64,000 nucleotides of DNA from Rhodoligotrophos appendicifer (GCF_007474605.1 NZ_VHKL01000002.1:496001-560000), one strand, 5' to 3'; shown: positions 36,619 through 47,190, counted from the first letter of the stretch. Numbers and translations are program-made. The notes: generated by a model not told the origin, from the sequence alone.

Positions 36619-37506
36619 CTACTCAGCTGCCATAAGCGACGAAGGCTGTCGCATTCGCGCCAAGCTGTCCGTCACATGTTGAGCCAGTACTTTGCGTGGT
36701 CCTTTCAGATCTCCGGGAGCGTAAACAATTGCGATCTGAAACTCCCCCAATCTGGGAAATCCGTCTGCCTCGCCCAGGATCCGCATACCGGGTCGTACGA
36801 TGAATTCTGGGATAGCCGCGACGGCCAGTCCAGAGACCACCGCAGCACTAATCGCTACGCTATTGGCGCTGGAATACGCGATCCTGTAGGGCAAGTTCGA
36901 GCTGGACAAAGCATTTGTCGCCATTTCCCGCCAAGCACATGCGGGGCTCGACACTGCTAAAGGTAAAACGGCTTGTTGGTGGACATTGTGCCGAGTTGAT
37001 GTCGCCCATACCAAGGGTTCGCTGCGGACGACGTCGCCGGTCACTTTTCCTGGCTGTGATGTCACGATGGACATATCCAGCCTTCCATTCTTCGTATTTT
37101 GCAGAAGCAAGTCGCTGCTCTGACAATCGACCTCAACCTGTACCATTGGATGCGTACGAGAAAATCGAGCGAGAATTTCCGGCAACAAGCAATCCGCATA
37201 GTCGTCGGGCGTTCCCAGCCGAACGATACCCTGGAGCTCCGGTTGTGCCATTACCGCCATCGCCTCTTGGTTCAAGCGAACAATGCGTCTGGCATAGTCA
37301 AGAAGCTGCTCCCCGTCTCGGGTAAGACAACTTTTTCGGCCTTGGCGCATAAAAACCGGCTTTCCGATCACCTCCTCAAGACGTTTCATTTGCATGCTCA
37401 CCGCCGACTGCGTCCGACCTACGTCGTCTGCCGCGCCAGCAAAGGAGCCAGTTTCAGCAATTGCCAAAAACGTCTTTAGGAGATCGATATCCAATGCTGC
37501 GGTCAC
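36619..37506 (-). CDS. LysR-family transcriptional regulator
   Basis: Regulator of 295 residues. Residues 3-62 form a winged helix-turn-helix (LLKTFLAIAETGSFAGAADD, VGRTQSAVSMQMKRLEEVIG). The substrate-binding half starts near residue 90 with GIVRLGTPDDYADCLLPEIL. The usual length is 290-310. It is read from a GTG start with GAGAGG nearby, and diverges from a DUF1127 gene. The 150 bases between them have an AT-rich imperfect dyad consistent with LysR operators. Which small molecule is sensed is not visible, but autoregulation and control of the DUF1127 gene are the natural first guesses. Confidence 0.87.
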   Translation of the reverse strand: MTAALDIDLLKTFLAIAETGSFAGAADDVGRTQSAVSMQMKRLEEVIGKPVFMRQGRKSCLTRDGEQLLDYARRIVRLNQEAMAVMAQPELQGIVRLGTPDDYADCLLPEILARFSRTHPMVQVEVDCQSSDLLLQNTKNGRLDMSIVTSQPGKVTGDVVRSEPLVWATSTRHNVHQQAVLPLAVSSPACAWREMATNALSSSNLPYRIAYSSANSVAISAAVVSGLAVAAIPEFIVRPGMRILGEADGFPRLGEFQIAIVYAPGDLKGPRKVLAQHVTDSLARMRQPSSLMAAE

Positions 37507-37514
37507 ACCGGCCT

Positions 37515-37546
37515 CTCACATCAAAATAGATGATGAATTTTGTGAG
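37515..37546. promoter_or_regulatory. Candidate LysR operator upstream of DUF1127 gene
   Basis: CTCACATCAAAAT and AATTTTGTGAG form an imperfect inverted repeat within nine bases of the LysR start codon. The dyad has the T-rich/A-rich arms typical of LysR boxes. Inference from position and symmetry only. Confidence 0.4.
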
Positions 37547-37656
37547 TTTAATTCGTTTGATGAGATAGGTCAAATACATCATTTTATCTTAGAACTTAGC
37601 AGCCGCCTTCTCGTGGCGATCGGCGCCAAATTGCGGCGTAAACCAAGGTAGTAGTC

Positions 37657-37911
37657 ATGTCACGCACTGATGCAGAACCTGCAGTTGGTAAAAATCGACT
37701 GCTCTTCCGGAGCTTTTGGCTGCCTCTAAACGCAGTCATCCAAAACTGGAGAACTCGACGGCAGCTAAGAACGTTGACCGAACTTGAAGAGAGCACCCTA
37801 AAGGACATAGGAATTACACGCGGAGACGTCATATGGGCGATGAGCCTTCCGCTCCATCTCAACGCCTCGGCGGAACTCAACAAGATCTCCAAGCCTCAAC
37901 GGAGGCGGTGA
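37657..37911 (+). CDS. DUF1127-domain protein
   Basis: Small basic protein of 84 residues. The DUF1127 core (YjiS-like) is at residues 31-62, with NWRTRRQLRTLTELEESTLK and DIGITRGDVIWA, matching the family pattern of a basic helix followed by LKDIGI. The C-terminal extension of about 20 residues is variable. Characterised members in Agrobacterium and Rhodobacter affect RNA turnover, phosphate and small-RNA metabolism. It diverges from a LysR gene and converges with tldD. The 5' end is ATG at 37657; the ribosome-binding site (AAGGTAG) is suitable. Confidence 0.85.
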   Translation: MSRTDAEPAVGKNRLLFRSFWLPLNAVIQNWRTRRQLRTLTELEESTLKDIGITRGDVIWAMSLPLHLNASAELNKISKPQRRR

Positions 37912-37930
37912 CGATTTCGGACGCATATGG

Positions 37931-39370
37931 TCAGCCGGTACCCCCTACCGTGATGGCATTGAGGCGTATGGTCGGCTGACCCACCCCTACCGGCACACCT
38001 TGACCGCGCTTTCCACAAGTTCCGATCCCGGGATCAAGTTTCATATCATTTCCGATCATGGAAATGCGGGTCAGGGCATCTGGACCATTCCCAATAATCG
38101 TCGCACCCTTGACTGGCGCTCCAAGCTTGCCGTTTTCGATCTGGTAAGCTTCAGTGCAGGAGAAAACAAATTTGCCGCTCGTTATATCGACCTGGCCGCC
38201 ACCGAATGAGGCCGCATAGAGCCCTGACTTCACGGATGAGATAATTTCTTCAGGCTCATGCTTGCCTGAGATCATGTATGTGTTGGTCATCCGAGGCATA
38301 GGCAGATGAGCGTGGGATTGTCTTCGTCCATTCCCCGTCGGCATGACCCCCATAAGCCGCGCATTCAAACGATCCTGCATGAAACCCTTCAGAATGCCGT
38401 CTTCAATCAGGACATTCATTCTTGAGGGAGTTCCCTCGTCATCAACAGTAAGAGACCCTCGGCGGCCGCCGAGCGTTCCATCGTCGATTACTGTTACTCC
38501 TTTGGCCGCGACCCGATGGCCCACGAGGTCAGCAAAAGCACTTGTTCGCTTACGATTGAAATCGCCTTCAAGGCCGTGGCCAACTGCCTCATGAAGCAAA
38601 ATTCCGGGCCAGCCGGGGGCGAGGACGACATCCATCTCTCCCGCGGGTGCTGATCTCGAGTCGAGATTTACCAAGCTCTGGCGTAGGGCCTCGTCAACAA
38701 CGCTCTTCCACCGAGCTTCCGAAATAAATTCCGTATAGCCGGCACGCCCCCCAATTCCATATGATCCTGTCTCCTGACGCGAGCCGTCGCGAGAAACCAC
38801 GGAGACGTTCAGGCGCACTAAAGGCCGGATGTCACGAGTGGACGAACCGTCACCGCGGATAATCTCAACGACCTGCCACTCCGCAACCAGCGACGCAGAT
38901 ACCTGAACCACTTTGGTGTCCAGGCTCCGCGCGTAAGCATCAATTGCTTCCAGTAGCTTTACCTTGTCTGGAAAAGAGACGCCCTCAAGCGGGTTCTCAT
39001 CACTGTATAGGATGAGGTTTGTCTTAGGCGGAGGCGAGGTTAAGATGGCGCCTGAACCCTTTTTCAAAGTGCGCAACGCCTCGCTAGCTCTGCGCAGAGC
39101 GGGTTCGGAAATCTCCGATGAATGAGCTAATGCAGCTGCCTCACCGCAGATCGCACGAAGACCGAACCCATGCGTAGTATCAAAATTCGCCCCGCGGAGA
39201 ACACCATCGTCGAAAACGAAGCTTTCCGACTGCCGGTATTCAAGGAATAGCTCTCCATCGTCCGCACCGGACAGCGCTTCTGCGACGATTCGTTCTGCCG
39301 TCGACCTCACCAAATCAGTCTGGGCGAAGAAAAAATTCTGATCCGGTGAAGTCATTTGTTTCTCAGCCAA
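37931..39370 (-). CDS. tldD: Metalloprotease TldD
   Basis: Zinc metalloprotease subunit of 479 residues (U62 family). The HExxxH motif is seen as WPGILLHEAVGHGLEGD (His260, Glu261, His265). The conserved Cys is in GKFVFSCTEAYQIENGKLG. With TldE (pmbA 5.2 kb away) it forms the heterodimer that degrades unfolded or antitoxin peptides. The TTG at 39370 is preceded by a GAGGA box seven bases away; an ATG at 39355 is the alternative. ialB is just upstream (10-base gap) and reads the same way. It converges with the DUF1127 gene, leaving only 19 bases. Confidence 0.92.
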   Translation of the reverse strand: MAEKQMTSPDQNFFFAQTDLVRSTAERIVAEALSGADDGELFLEYRQSESFVFDDGVLRGANFDTTHGFGLRAICGEAAALAHSSEISEPALRRASEALRTLKKGSGAILTSPPPKTNLILYSDENPLEGVSFPDKVKLLEAIDAYARSLDTKVVQVSASLVAEWQVVEIIRGDGSSTRDIRPLVRLNVSVVSRDGSRQETGSYGIGGRAGYTEFISEARWKSVVDEALRQSLVNLDSRSAPAGEMDVVLAPGWPGILLHEAVGHGLEGDFNRKRTSAFADLVGHRVAAKGVTVIDDGTLGGRRGSLTVDDEGTPSRMNVLIEDGILKGFMQDRLNARLMGVMPTGNGRRQSHAHLPMPRMTNTYMISGKHEPEEIISSVKSGLYAASFGGGQVDITSGKFVFSCTEAYQIENGKLGAPVKGATIIGNGPDALTRISMIGNDMKLDPGIGTCGKRGQGVPVGVGQPTIRLNAITVGGTG

Positions 39371-39380
39371 GCTGAATTCC

Positions 39381-40118
39381 TCAGGAAGAGGACTGTTTCT
39401 CCAGATCCGTGAGTGCAGCAGAGAAGCCTTTCAGGGAAATTTCCATTCCTATGCCGGCACCAGGCGCCTCGTAGATGATGAAATTCGCCTTGGTCCCCTT
39501 CTTCAATTTCGCAAGCGTATCACCCGTCGCTTCAGCAAACGCCATGCAGATTTGCGGCATGCACCGCGTGAATGGTACCCGACCGACTGCTGCCCCGTCG
39601 ATCTCTAGCGCCACTCCAGTTGGCAAGAAGACCCCTATCGGGACGAGCACCCGCATCATCGTAATCATTTTGTCGCCTTGGAGCTGTCTGACCAAAACGA
39701 GCGTCAATCCAACGTTCGGTCGCTCCTGATTGCGTACACTTTGAATCATTCCGCACTGGCGGATGACCTTCGTCGCATCTGTCGCGCCGCTATTCGCTGC
39801 ATCGCTCTTCCCTCCGCTGGAGCCTTGAGGCGGAGCCCCCTCTTGAGACGCTGTCGGGCCGGAACCAGGATTGGCGAACTCACCGCATTGGATCTGCCAG
39901 TCGCCATGCGTGGCAACTATGTCAGCTTTTGGGGCAGCCGGTGCCCCAGGCTGCCCCGTTGGCGCGCCGGCCTGCGCCGATTGCGAACGAGGTCCAAATT
40001 GCCCGGGCTGTGCCTGCTGAGCATTTGCGGCGTGGATGCCACCACCCGACACCATCAGCGCTAGCAGGCCCGTAAAACTTGTCCTGCGCGCGAAGCGGAG
40101 AAGTGTTGAAAAATTCAA
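39381..40118 (-). CDS. Invasion-associated locus B (IalB) family protein
   Basis: Exported protein of 245 residues. A signal peptide at residues 1-33 (TSFTGLLALMVSGG, cleavage around HAANAQ) is followed by a Pro/Gln/Ala-rich linker and the IalB domain: DIVATHGDWQIQCGEF, IRQCGMIQSVRNQERPNVGL, ITMMRVLVPIGVFLPTGVAL and FTRCMPQICMAFAEA with Cys residues likely to form a disulfide. IalB was described in Bartonella as an erythrocyte-invasion factor, but the family is broad in Hyphomicrobiales. A TTG start is indicated by a GGGGAG box six bases upstream. It is followed by tldD. Confidence 0.87.
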   Translation of the reverse strand: MNFSTLLRFARRTSFTGLLALMVSGGGIHAANAQQAQPGQFGPRSQSAQAGAPTGQPGAPAAPKADIVATHGDWQIQCGEFANPGSGPTASQEGAPPQGSSGGKSDAANSGATDATKVIRQCGMIQSVRNQERPNVGLTLVLVRQLQGDKMITMMRVLVPIGVFLPTGVALEIDGAAVGRVPFTRCMPQICMAFAEATGDTLAKLKKGTKANFIIYEAPGAGIGMEISLKGFSAALTDLEKQSSS

Positions 40119-40645
40119 GTCGAACTCCCCAGAAAGAATTGCAGGTCAGAAGCCTTTCGCATCTCTACGCTCATACCCGTTTCACCGGCAGACTGTATAG
40201 AGCCACACGAGGCGACCCGACATGTGAGCCACCCAGAAAGCGGGGGCGCTGGCAAAAACACCGACGTCGGACGTCAAATAGTCGCACTGGTGAAGGTGCC
40301 TCGGGCAAGAGCCAGTCCCAGCGCAATTGTGGACGCAAGGCGTTGATCTGGGAAAATTGAGGCAAAAATCAGACGATGACGATGGACGTTCTCGCCAAGG
40401 GTCGCGAATGGACACGAAGGATGACGATTTCACTCGCGCGAAAATTTGACGCGCAAGCGACCGTTGCGGCGGGTCTCGGATTGTGGTTCAGAACCATTCT
40501 AGACGATGATCTGCATCCTCTTTGCTATCTCAATCGGAAACCAGTTATACCAAGCCGGTGATAAGGTGAAGTAACTGGCCCTGCGAAATGGCGACTGAGG
40601 GACCCGGGTCTCTCTACCCGTACTGGATTAAGGAGTTAGCGGGCG
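40119..40645. other. Gene-free leader region of the cytochrome oxidase operon
   Basis: The 527 bases between ialB and coxB contain no credible coding sequence on either strand. It should hold divergent promoters for ialB and the oxidase operon. A GC-rich small dyad ACCCGGGT-TCTCTC-ACCCGT at about 40601-40621 lies close to the coxB ribosome-binding site (AAGGAG at 40630). No promoter could be assigned confidently. Confidence 0.5.
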
Positions 40646-41551
40646 ATGCAATCAAGGACGGCAAGTGCACTCCTTCTAGGCGCGACTATCGGGATTTTGT
40701 GGATCGGCCTCGATCCTGTTGCCGCAGCCGAGTTGGGACGACCCGAGGAGTGGCAGCTGGGATTTCAGCTGTCAGGCACTCCCGTTATGGATAACGTCCG
40801 CGTGTTTCATGATCGAATCATGATGCCTTTGATCACAGCCATCGTACTTTTCGTATTGGCTTTGCTGGTCATCGTGATCGTCCGGTTCAACGCAAAGGCG
40901 AACCCCACTCCATCCAAGACCACCCATAACTCCCTTATCGAAGTTGTCTGGACAGTGGTGCCGGTCTTGATTCTGGTCATCATAGCGATTCCATCGTTTC
41001 GCCTCCTGTACTTCGAGCGCACGATCCCCGACGCGGACATGACAGTGAAAGCGACGGGAAACCAGTGGTACTGGTCCTATGAATATCCGGATCAAGAGGG
41101 CTTGAGCTTCGACTCTCTCCTTCTGGATGGCGATGCGCTCAAGCAGAGGCAGGAGACAGAGCCAGATACTCCTCGGTTGCTTGCTGTTGACAACCCGATC
41201 GTAGTTCCGCTTAACGCGACAGTTCGACTGATCGTAACCGGCAGTGATGTGATCCATAGTTGGGCCATTCCTTCCTTCGGTACGAAGATAGATGCGATAC
41301 CGGGTCGACTGAATGAAGCCTGGTTCAAGGCGGAGAAGGAGGGGACTTATTACGGTCAGTGCTCCGAGCTTTGTGGCCAGGGTCATGCGTACATGCCTAT
41401 CGAGGTGCGGGTGGTTTCCCAGGAGCAGTATGACGCGTGGGTTCGACAGTCGGTCGCAGGGGATGTCACCCAGGCAAACTCGACATTGCTGGCCTCGCTT
41501 GCTGCAGCCAAGTCTCGCCGCGTGGCCCAATCGGCCACTTCAGCTCAGTAA
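40646..41551 (+). CDS. ctaC: Cytochrome c oxidase subunit II
   Basis: Copper-binding subunit of the aa3-type oxidase, 301 residues. After a signal peptide (to about residue 28) come two membrane helices (62-85, 100-120) and the periplasmic cupredoxin domain. The CuA site is complete: His204 in DVIHSWAIPS, and Cys239, Glu241, Cys243, His247 and Met250 in YYGQCSELCGQGHAYM. It accepts electrons from cytochrome c and passes them to subunit I. It begins the operon; the ATG follows AAGGAG by about ten bases. The motif WYWSYEYP is the usual aromatic electron-entry patch. Confidence 0.95.
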   Translation: MQSRTASALLLGATIGILWIGLDPVAAAELGRPEEWQLGFQLSGTPVMDNVRVFHDRIMMPLITAIVLFVLALLVIVIVRFNAKANPTPSKTTHNSLIEVVWTVVPVLILVIIAIPSFRLLYFERTIPDADMTVKATGNQWYWSYEYPDQEGLSFDSLLLDGDALKQRQETEPDTPRLLAVDNPIVVPLNATVRLIVTGSDVIHSWAIPSFGTKIDAIPGRLNEAWFKAEKEGTYYGQCSELCGQGHAYMPIEVRVVSQEQYDAWVRQSVAGDVTQANSTLLASLAAAKSRRVAQSATSAQ

Positions 41552-41585
41552 GCAACGTCACTGAGTTGAGTCAGTAATTTACTAA

Positions 41586-43286
<1,701 letters not shown>

Positions 43287-43358
43287 GCGAGGGTGGGACA
43301 CAAAGGGGTTCAGGAGCGGAATGTGCATTCCGCTCTGCATTCTCAAGGTGAAACAGAA

Positions 43359-44330
43359 ATGAGAGATGTGAGTATCGGTAGGGTACCAATGGCTGTTTCT
43401 AGCGTCCGCCACTCGCTTGAGAACGTCTCTGTTATAGCTGATGTCCGAGATTTTTTGGCTCTGCTCAAGCCGCGAGTCATGTCGCTGGTGCTGTTTACCA
43501 GCCTGGTGGGCCTTTTTGTTGCTCCAGGGCACATTCATCCTTGGATAGGATTAGTCGCTTTAGTGTGCATCGCAATGGGCGCTGGTGCAGCCGGAGCGCT
43601 CAACATGTGGTTCGACGCCGACATTGACGCCCTGATGACCCGAACTGCAACGCGCCCGATCCCCCGCGGGTCAATCCCGGCTGGAGATGTCCTGGGATTT
43701 GGAATCGCCTTGGCATGCGGTTCTGTGCTCATGATGGGCGTGCTCGTCAATTGGGTCGCATCGATCCTGCTTGCTGTGACGATCGCCTTCTATGTTTTTG
43801 TTTATACGATTTGGCTGAAACGCCGGTCACCGCAGAATATTGTCATCGGAGGTGCTGCGGGTGCCTTTCCTCCGATGATTGGATGGGCTGCCGTTACAGG
43901 CTCTGTCGGTATCGAAAGCATAGTTCTTTTTCTCATCATCTTTATGTGGACCCCGCCCCATTTTTGGGCGCTCGCTCTGTACCGGTCAGACGACTATGCC
44001 AGGGCAGGCGTTCCGATGATGCCTGTCGTTTACGGACAGGTGGAAACGCGGAAGCAAATCGTCATCTATTCGCTTCTGCTTGTTCCCACGACGCTTTTGC
44101 CATGTGCCGTTGGATTGGCGGGCATGCCGTACTTGATCGTCTCCGCGGTGCTCGGAGTTCTCTTCATTGCATTCGCCACGCAAATATACAGAGACCGGGC
44201 CAAGATCGGAGATTATCGCTCCGCAAAGAACCTTTTCGCCTATTCTATTGTTTACTTGTTTTTGATCTTTGCGATGCTCCTCGTAGAGGGTGTATCTGGT
44301 GTCCAGAGGTTATCCCTTCCATGGCTGTGA
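43359..44330 (+). CDS. ctaB: Protoheme IX farnesyltransferase (heme O synthase)
   Basis: Membrane prenyltransferase of 323 residues that adds a farnesyl group to heme b for heme o/a synthesis. The first Asp-rich motif is NMWFDADIDALMTRTATRPI with Asn-x-x-Asp-x-x-x-Asp, the second is in the YRSDDYARAGVPMMPVVYGQ region. About nine hydrophobic segments follow. The ATG at 43359 is used because AAGGTG lies upstream and upstream codons are not family-like; another Met, at residue 11 (43389), is possible. It overlaps the next gene by ten bases. Confidence 0.92.
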   Translation: MRDVSIGRVPMAVSSVRHSLENVSVIADVRDFLALLKPRVMSLVLFTSLVGLFVAPGHIHPWIGLVALVCIAMGAGAAGALNMWFDADIDALMTRTATRPIPRGSIPAGDVLGFGIALACGSVLMMGVLVNWVASILLAVTIAFYVFVYTIWLKRRSPQNIVIGGAAGAFPPMIGWAAVTGSVGIESIVLFLIIFMWTPPHFWALALYRSDDYARAGVPMMPVVYGQVETRKQIVIYSLLLVPTTLLPCAVGLAGMPYLIVSAVLGVLFIAFATQIYRDRAKIGDYRSAKNLFAYSIVYLFLIFAMLLVEGVSGVQRLSLPWL

Positions 44331-44503
44331 CGGAGTTCGATGTGAAGGATGATGATGTCGGGCGTAGATTAACGGCCGAGGAAGTCCGCAGGAGACGCCG
44401 TCGGTCCATTGCGCTGGGCTGGTTTCTCTTCTTCCTAGCTGTTTTATTCTTTGTCACCACCGTCGTTCGTCTTGGCGGCAATGTCGCTGGCCGCAGTTTC
44501 TAA
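44321..44503 (+). CDS. CoxF-like small oxidase operon protein
   Basis: Protein of 60 residues. The N-terminal 30 residues are charged, ending in a run of six Arg, and one membrane helix (about 31-50) follows, then a short end. The position between ctaB and ctaG, the size and the layout match the small CoxF-type proteins of rhizobial oxidase operons. Their role is likely in oxidase assembly, but no activity is proved. It starts inside the last codons of ctaB (ten-base overlap) and ends seven bases before ctaG. Confidence 0.75.
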   Translation: MAVTEFDVKDDDVGRRLTAEEVRRRRRRSIALGWFLFFLAVLFFVTTVVRLGGNVAGRSF

Positions 44504-44510
44504 CAGGTTG

Positions 44511-45161
44511 ATGATGGTTTCTTCAGCTGAAGATCGGGCAACTCAAACAAAGCGAAACCGACTTGTGGTCGGCGTTTGCGCGGCTACTGTATTGTTGATG
44601 GTCGGTCTGTCTTATGCATCCGTACCATTATATCGGTTGTTTTGCCAAGTGACAGGTTATGGCGGTACGCCGCAGCGCGCAGAGGCTGGGCCTGGAAGCA
44701 TCATAGAAGATTCGCGAATAAAAATTCGCTTCGATTCAAATGTCAGTCCGGGATTGAACTGGAAATTCAGTCCCGAACAACGCGAAGTTGATGCTGCTCT
44801 AGGAGAGCAGAAGCTAATCTATTATCGCGCGGTTAACAATTCCGACAAGCCTGTCACCGGGATGGCCACCTTCAATGTTACTCCTGAAAGAGCCGGCTTC
44901 TACTTTAACAAGATTGACTGCTTCTGCTTTACCGAGCAAACATTAAAGCCCGGGGAAAGTGTCGACATGCCAGTGCTATTCTTCGTGGATGAAGAGATCG
45001 CGAAGGATGAAGATACCGCAGGAATTCGAACAGTCACTCTGTCCTATACCTTCTATAACAAGGACGGAGATAAGCTGGTTCCACCGCAAGACAAAGACCA
45101 ATCGAGCAGGAGGCCCTCTTTAGGTGCTTCCGACAAAACTGGAGCTGAGGGACATGGCTGA
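44511..45161 (+). CDS. ctaG: Cytochrome c oxidase assembly protein CtaG/Cox11
   Basis: Copper chaperone of 216 residues that inserts CuB into subunit I. A single N-terminal membrane helix (about 18-38) precedes the periplasmic domain. LYRLFCQVTGYGGTPQRAEA is the conserved first Cys region, and FNKIDCFCFTEQTLKPGE carries the Cys-Phe-Cys-Phe copper site. The end contains VTLSYTFYNKD. Two ATG codons in a row begin the gene; the first is used. The last eight bases overlap ctaE. Length agrees with Cox11 proteins. Confidence 0.93.
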   Translation: MMVSSAEDRATQTKRNRLVVGVCAATVLLMVGLSYASVPLYRLFCQVTGYGGTPQRAEAGPGSIIEDSRIKIRFDSNVSPGLNWKFSPEQREVDAALGEQKLIYYRAVNNSDKPVTGMATFNVTPERAGFYFNKIDCFCFTEQTLKPGESVDMPVLFFVDEEIAKDEDTAGIRTVTLSYTFYNKDGDKLVPPQDKDQSSRRPSLGASDKTGAEGHG

Positions 45162-45993
45162 CAGCCACGCCAAGAATCACCCCTACCACCTGGTCAACCC
45201 CAGTCCCTGGCCTGCACTCGGCGCGGTTGCGGCGTTCATAGCTGCAGTTGGTGCCGTAATGTGGTTCCACGGATCCACAAGCTGGATCATGGTAATCGGC
45301 CTCGTCAGCATTCTTTATACGATGGGGATGTGGTGGCGTGATGTCATTCGCGAGGGTTACGAAGGCGACCACACGCCGGTTGTTCAGTTACACCTGCGAT
45401 ATGGAATGCTGTTGTTCATTGCTTCAGAAGTCATGTTCTTCGTGGCATGGTTCTGGGCATTCTTCGACGCCAGCCTTTTCACGAACGAGGCAATTCAGGC
45501 CGCTCGGGTGGAAGCGACCGGAGGTATTTGGCCCCCATCAGGCGTGGAAGTCTTTGATCCCTGGCATCTGCCACTCATCAATACTCTAATCTTGCTCACC
45601 TCCGGGACGACGGTCACGTGGGCTCACCATTCACTCCTTCACGGCGATCGTCGCGGTTTAAAGTGGGGCTTGGTTTGCACTGTCGTGCTCGGGGTACTTT
45701 TTAGCGCGGTTCAAGCCTTCGAGTATGCCCATGCCAAGTTTGCGTTTAGTCGGTTCAATGATGGCGACATCTATGGATCGACGTTCTACATGGCGACGGG
45801 TTTCCACGGCTTTCACGTCATCATAGGTACTATCTTTTTAATTGTGATCTTGTTTCGTGCGCTCAAGGGCGACTTTACTCCGAAGGAGCACTTCGGGTTT
45901 GAGGCTGCTGCTTGGTACTGGCATTTCGTCGATGTGGTCTGGCTGTTTCTGTTTGCGTGCATCTATGTTTGGGGATCCCATGGCGCCTACTGA
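45154..45993 (+). CDS. ctaE: Cytochrome c oxidase subunit III
   Basis: Structural subunit of 279 residues with seven hydrophobic segments. YHLVNPSPWPALGAVAAFIA is the family start, and MLLFIASEVMFFVAWFWAFF contains the conserved Glu near the proton uptake area. HVIIGTIFLIVILFRALK and FGFEAAAWYWHFVDVVWLFL are signature C-terminal parts. The start at 45154 follows GGAGCTGAGGG; it overlaps ctaG. It stabilises subunit I and helps proton uptake. Confidence 0.95.
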   Translation: MADSHAKNHPYHLVNPSPWPALGAVAAFIAAVGAVMWFHGSTSWIMVIGLVSILYTMGMWWRDVIREGYEGDHTPVVQLHLRYGMLLFIASEVMFFVAWFWAFFDASLFTNEAIQAARVEATGGIWPPSGVEVFDPWHLPLINTLILLTSGTTVTWAHHSLLHGDRRGLKWGLVCTVVLGVLFSAVQAFEYAHAKFAFSRFNDGDIYGSTFYMATGFHGFHVIIGTIFLIVILFRALKGDFTPKEHFGFEAAAWYWHFVDVVWLFLFACIYVWGSHGAY

Positions 45994-46408
45994 AGATGGG
46001 CCTCAAGTCCGTCTGGAGCCACACCGTCGTGATATGCATTTTGCTCGGCTCTCGCCCATAACAACTGGGATGAGGGCACGCTGTCCACGATGTGGCCAGG
46101 GGAAGCTGTTTGATGGCTATCTCAAGCCCGCATCGAGATGTGCTTCCTGCGGTCTGGACTTTTCCTTTGCGGATGCAGGGGATGGTCCAGCCGTTTTCAT
46201 TATTCTTATTGCTGGGTTTGCCGTTGTCGCGGCCGCTCTGTTCACAGAAGTCGCCTATCAGCCGCCGTATTGGGTGCATGCAGTTCTTTGGTTGCCCCTC
46301 GTTTTGATACTGACGCTCGGACTGCTACGGCCCATGAAGGGCGTGCTCATTAATCAGCAATATCACTCTGATGCCGAACAAGGCCGCTTGTTTGGCCACG
46401 ACAGCTGA
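45980..46408 (+). CDS. DUF983-domain membrane protein
   Basis: Protein of 142 residues with a short zinc-ribbon-like pair of CxxC motifs (RCPRCGQGKLFDGYLKPAS, RCASCGLDFSF) and two membrane helices in the last half. This matches DUF983, commonly found beside surf1 and ctaE in alphaproteobacterial oxidase operons; probably an assembly factor or quality-control protein for the oxidase, but that role is inferred from context. The ATG overlaps the last codons of ctaE by 14 bases; a later ATG at 46034 is possible. It is followed by surf1 three bases later. Confidence 0.88.
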   Translation: MAPTEDGPQVRLEPHRRDMHFARLSPITTGMRARCPRCGQGKLFDGYLKPASRCASCGLDFSFADAGDGPAVFIILIAGFAVVAAALFTEVAYQPPYWVHAVLWLPLVLILTLGLLRPMKGVLINQQYHSDAEQGRLFGHDS

Positions 46409-46411
46409 GGG

Positions 46412-47152
46412 ATGGGGCTCAGACTTGCAAAAGCGCGATCGCTGCTGCCTGTCACATTGGCTAGCCTCCTTGTGTTGGGAGTTCTGATAAGCCTTGGTTT
46501 CTGGCAGATCCGAAGGATGGAGTGGAAGCAGCAGCTGCTGGAGCACATTGAGTTGCAGCTGAGCATGACACCGACTGATCTGACCACTATGCCAAGTCCT
46601 CAACTTCAAGATCTGGCCGATTTTTTTCCTGTGACTGGTCGTGGAAAGTTTGTTGCGGAGGAGCGACATATCTATAGCCTTCACGAAGGTCAGCCGGGGT
46701 GGCGTGTCGTGTCTCCGTTGCTTCTGGCGGGAAGCACAGCGCTAATGGTAGACAGAGGCTTCGTGCCGGAGGCGGCAAAAAATACCAAGCGCGACTTGCC
46801 ATCCGGGGAAGTCATCATTCAGGGGGTCATTCGCTCGCATGACGAGGGGCAGGGGTTGTTCACCCCCGAGAACCGCCCTGATGTGGATTCCTGGTATTGG
46901 TGGGACAAGTCTGGGTTAGGCAAGTCCTTTGCATCGCAAGCTGGGCTAACAGTTGAGCCTGTTGTCGTCCAGTTGACCGAGCCGGTGGGCCTTGGGGAGG
47001 GGCCAATCGTGACGGCAACGCGGCCGGAGGTTCAAAACCGACATCTCGGCTATGCGATCACCTGGTTCGGCCTTGCTGCCTGCCTTTGTGCCGTTTATGC
47101 CGCTTATCTGCGGAGCCGGCTTCGAGCCGTTGCCTCGACCCCGGCCTCTTGA
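46412..47152 (+). CDS. SURF1-family cytochrome oxidase assembly protein
   Basis: Membrane protein of 246 residues with two helices, one N-terminal (about 9-30) and one C-terminal (215-235), and a periplasmic domain between. LGFWQIRRMEWKQQLLEHIE is the family N-terminal WQxxR motif. HEGQPGWRVVSPLLLAGSTA and the LMVDRGFVPEAAKNT stretch (family DRGWVP) are seen, then NRHLGYAITWFGLAACLCAV, the conserved C-terminal helix motif. SURF1 helps heme a insertion into subunit I. It is three bases from the DUF983 gene and is followed by thrC. Confidence 0.9.
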   Translation: MGLRLAKARSLLPVTLASLLVLGVLISLGFWQIRRMEWKQQLLEHIELQLSMTPTDLTTMPSPQLQDLADFFPVTGRGKFVAEERHIYSLHEGQPGWRVVSPLLLAGSTALMVDRGFVPEAAKNTKRDLPSGEVIIQGVIRSHDEGQGLFTPENRPDVDSWYWWDKSGLGKSFASQAGLTVEPVVVQLTEPVGLGEGPIVTATRPEVQNRHLGYAITWFGLAACLCAVYAAYLRSRLRAVASTPAS

Positions 47153-47190
47153 CGCAGCTATGCCGTCTAGAAAGCAGAAGGAAGGAAGCC

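Noticed and set aside
40376..40561. 61-codon open frame before coxB
   Set aside because: No ribosome-binding site, no recognisable pattern, and it lies in the probable promoter region.
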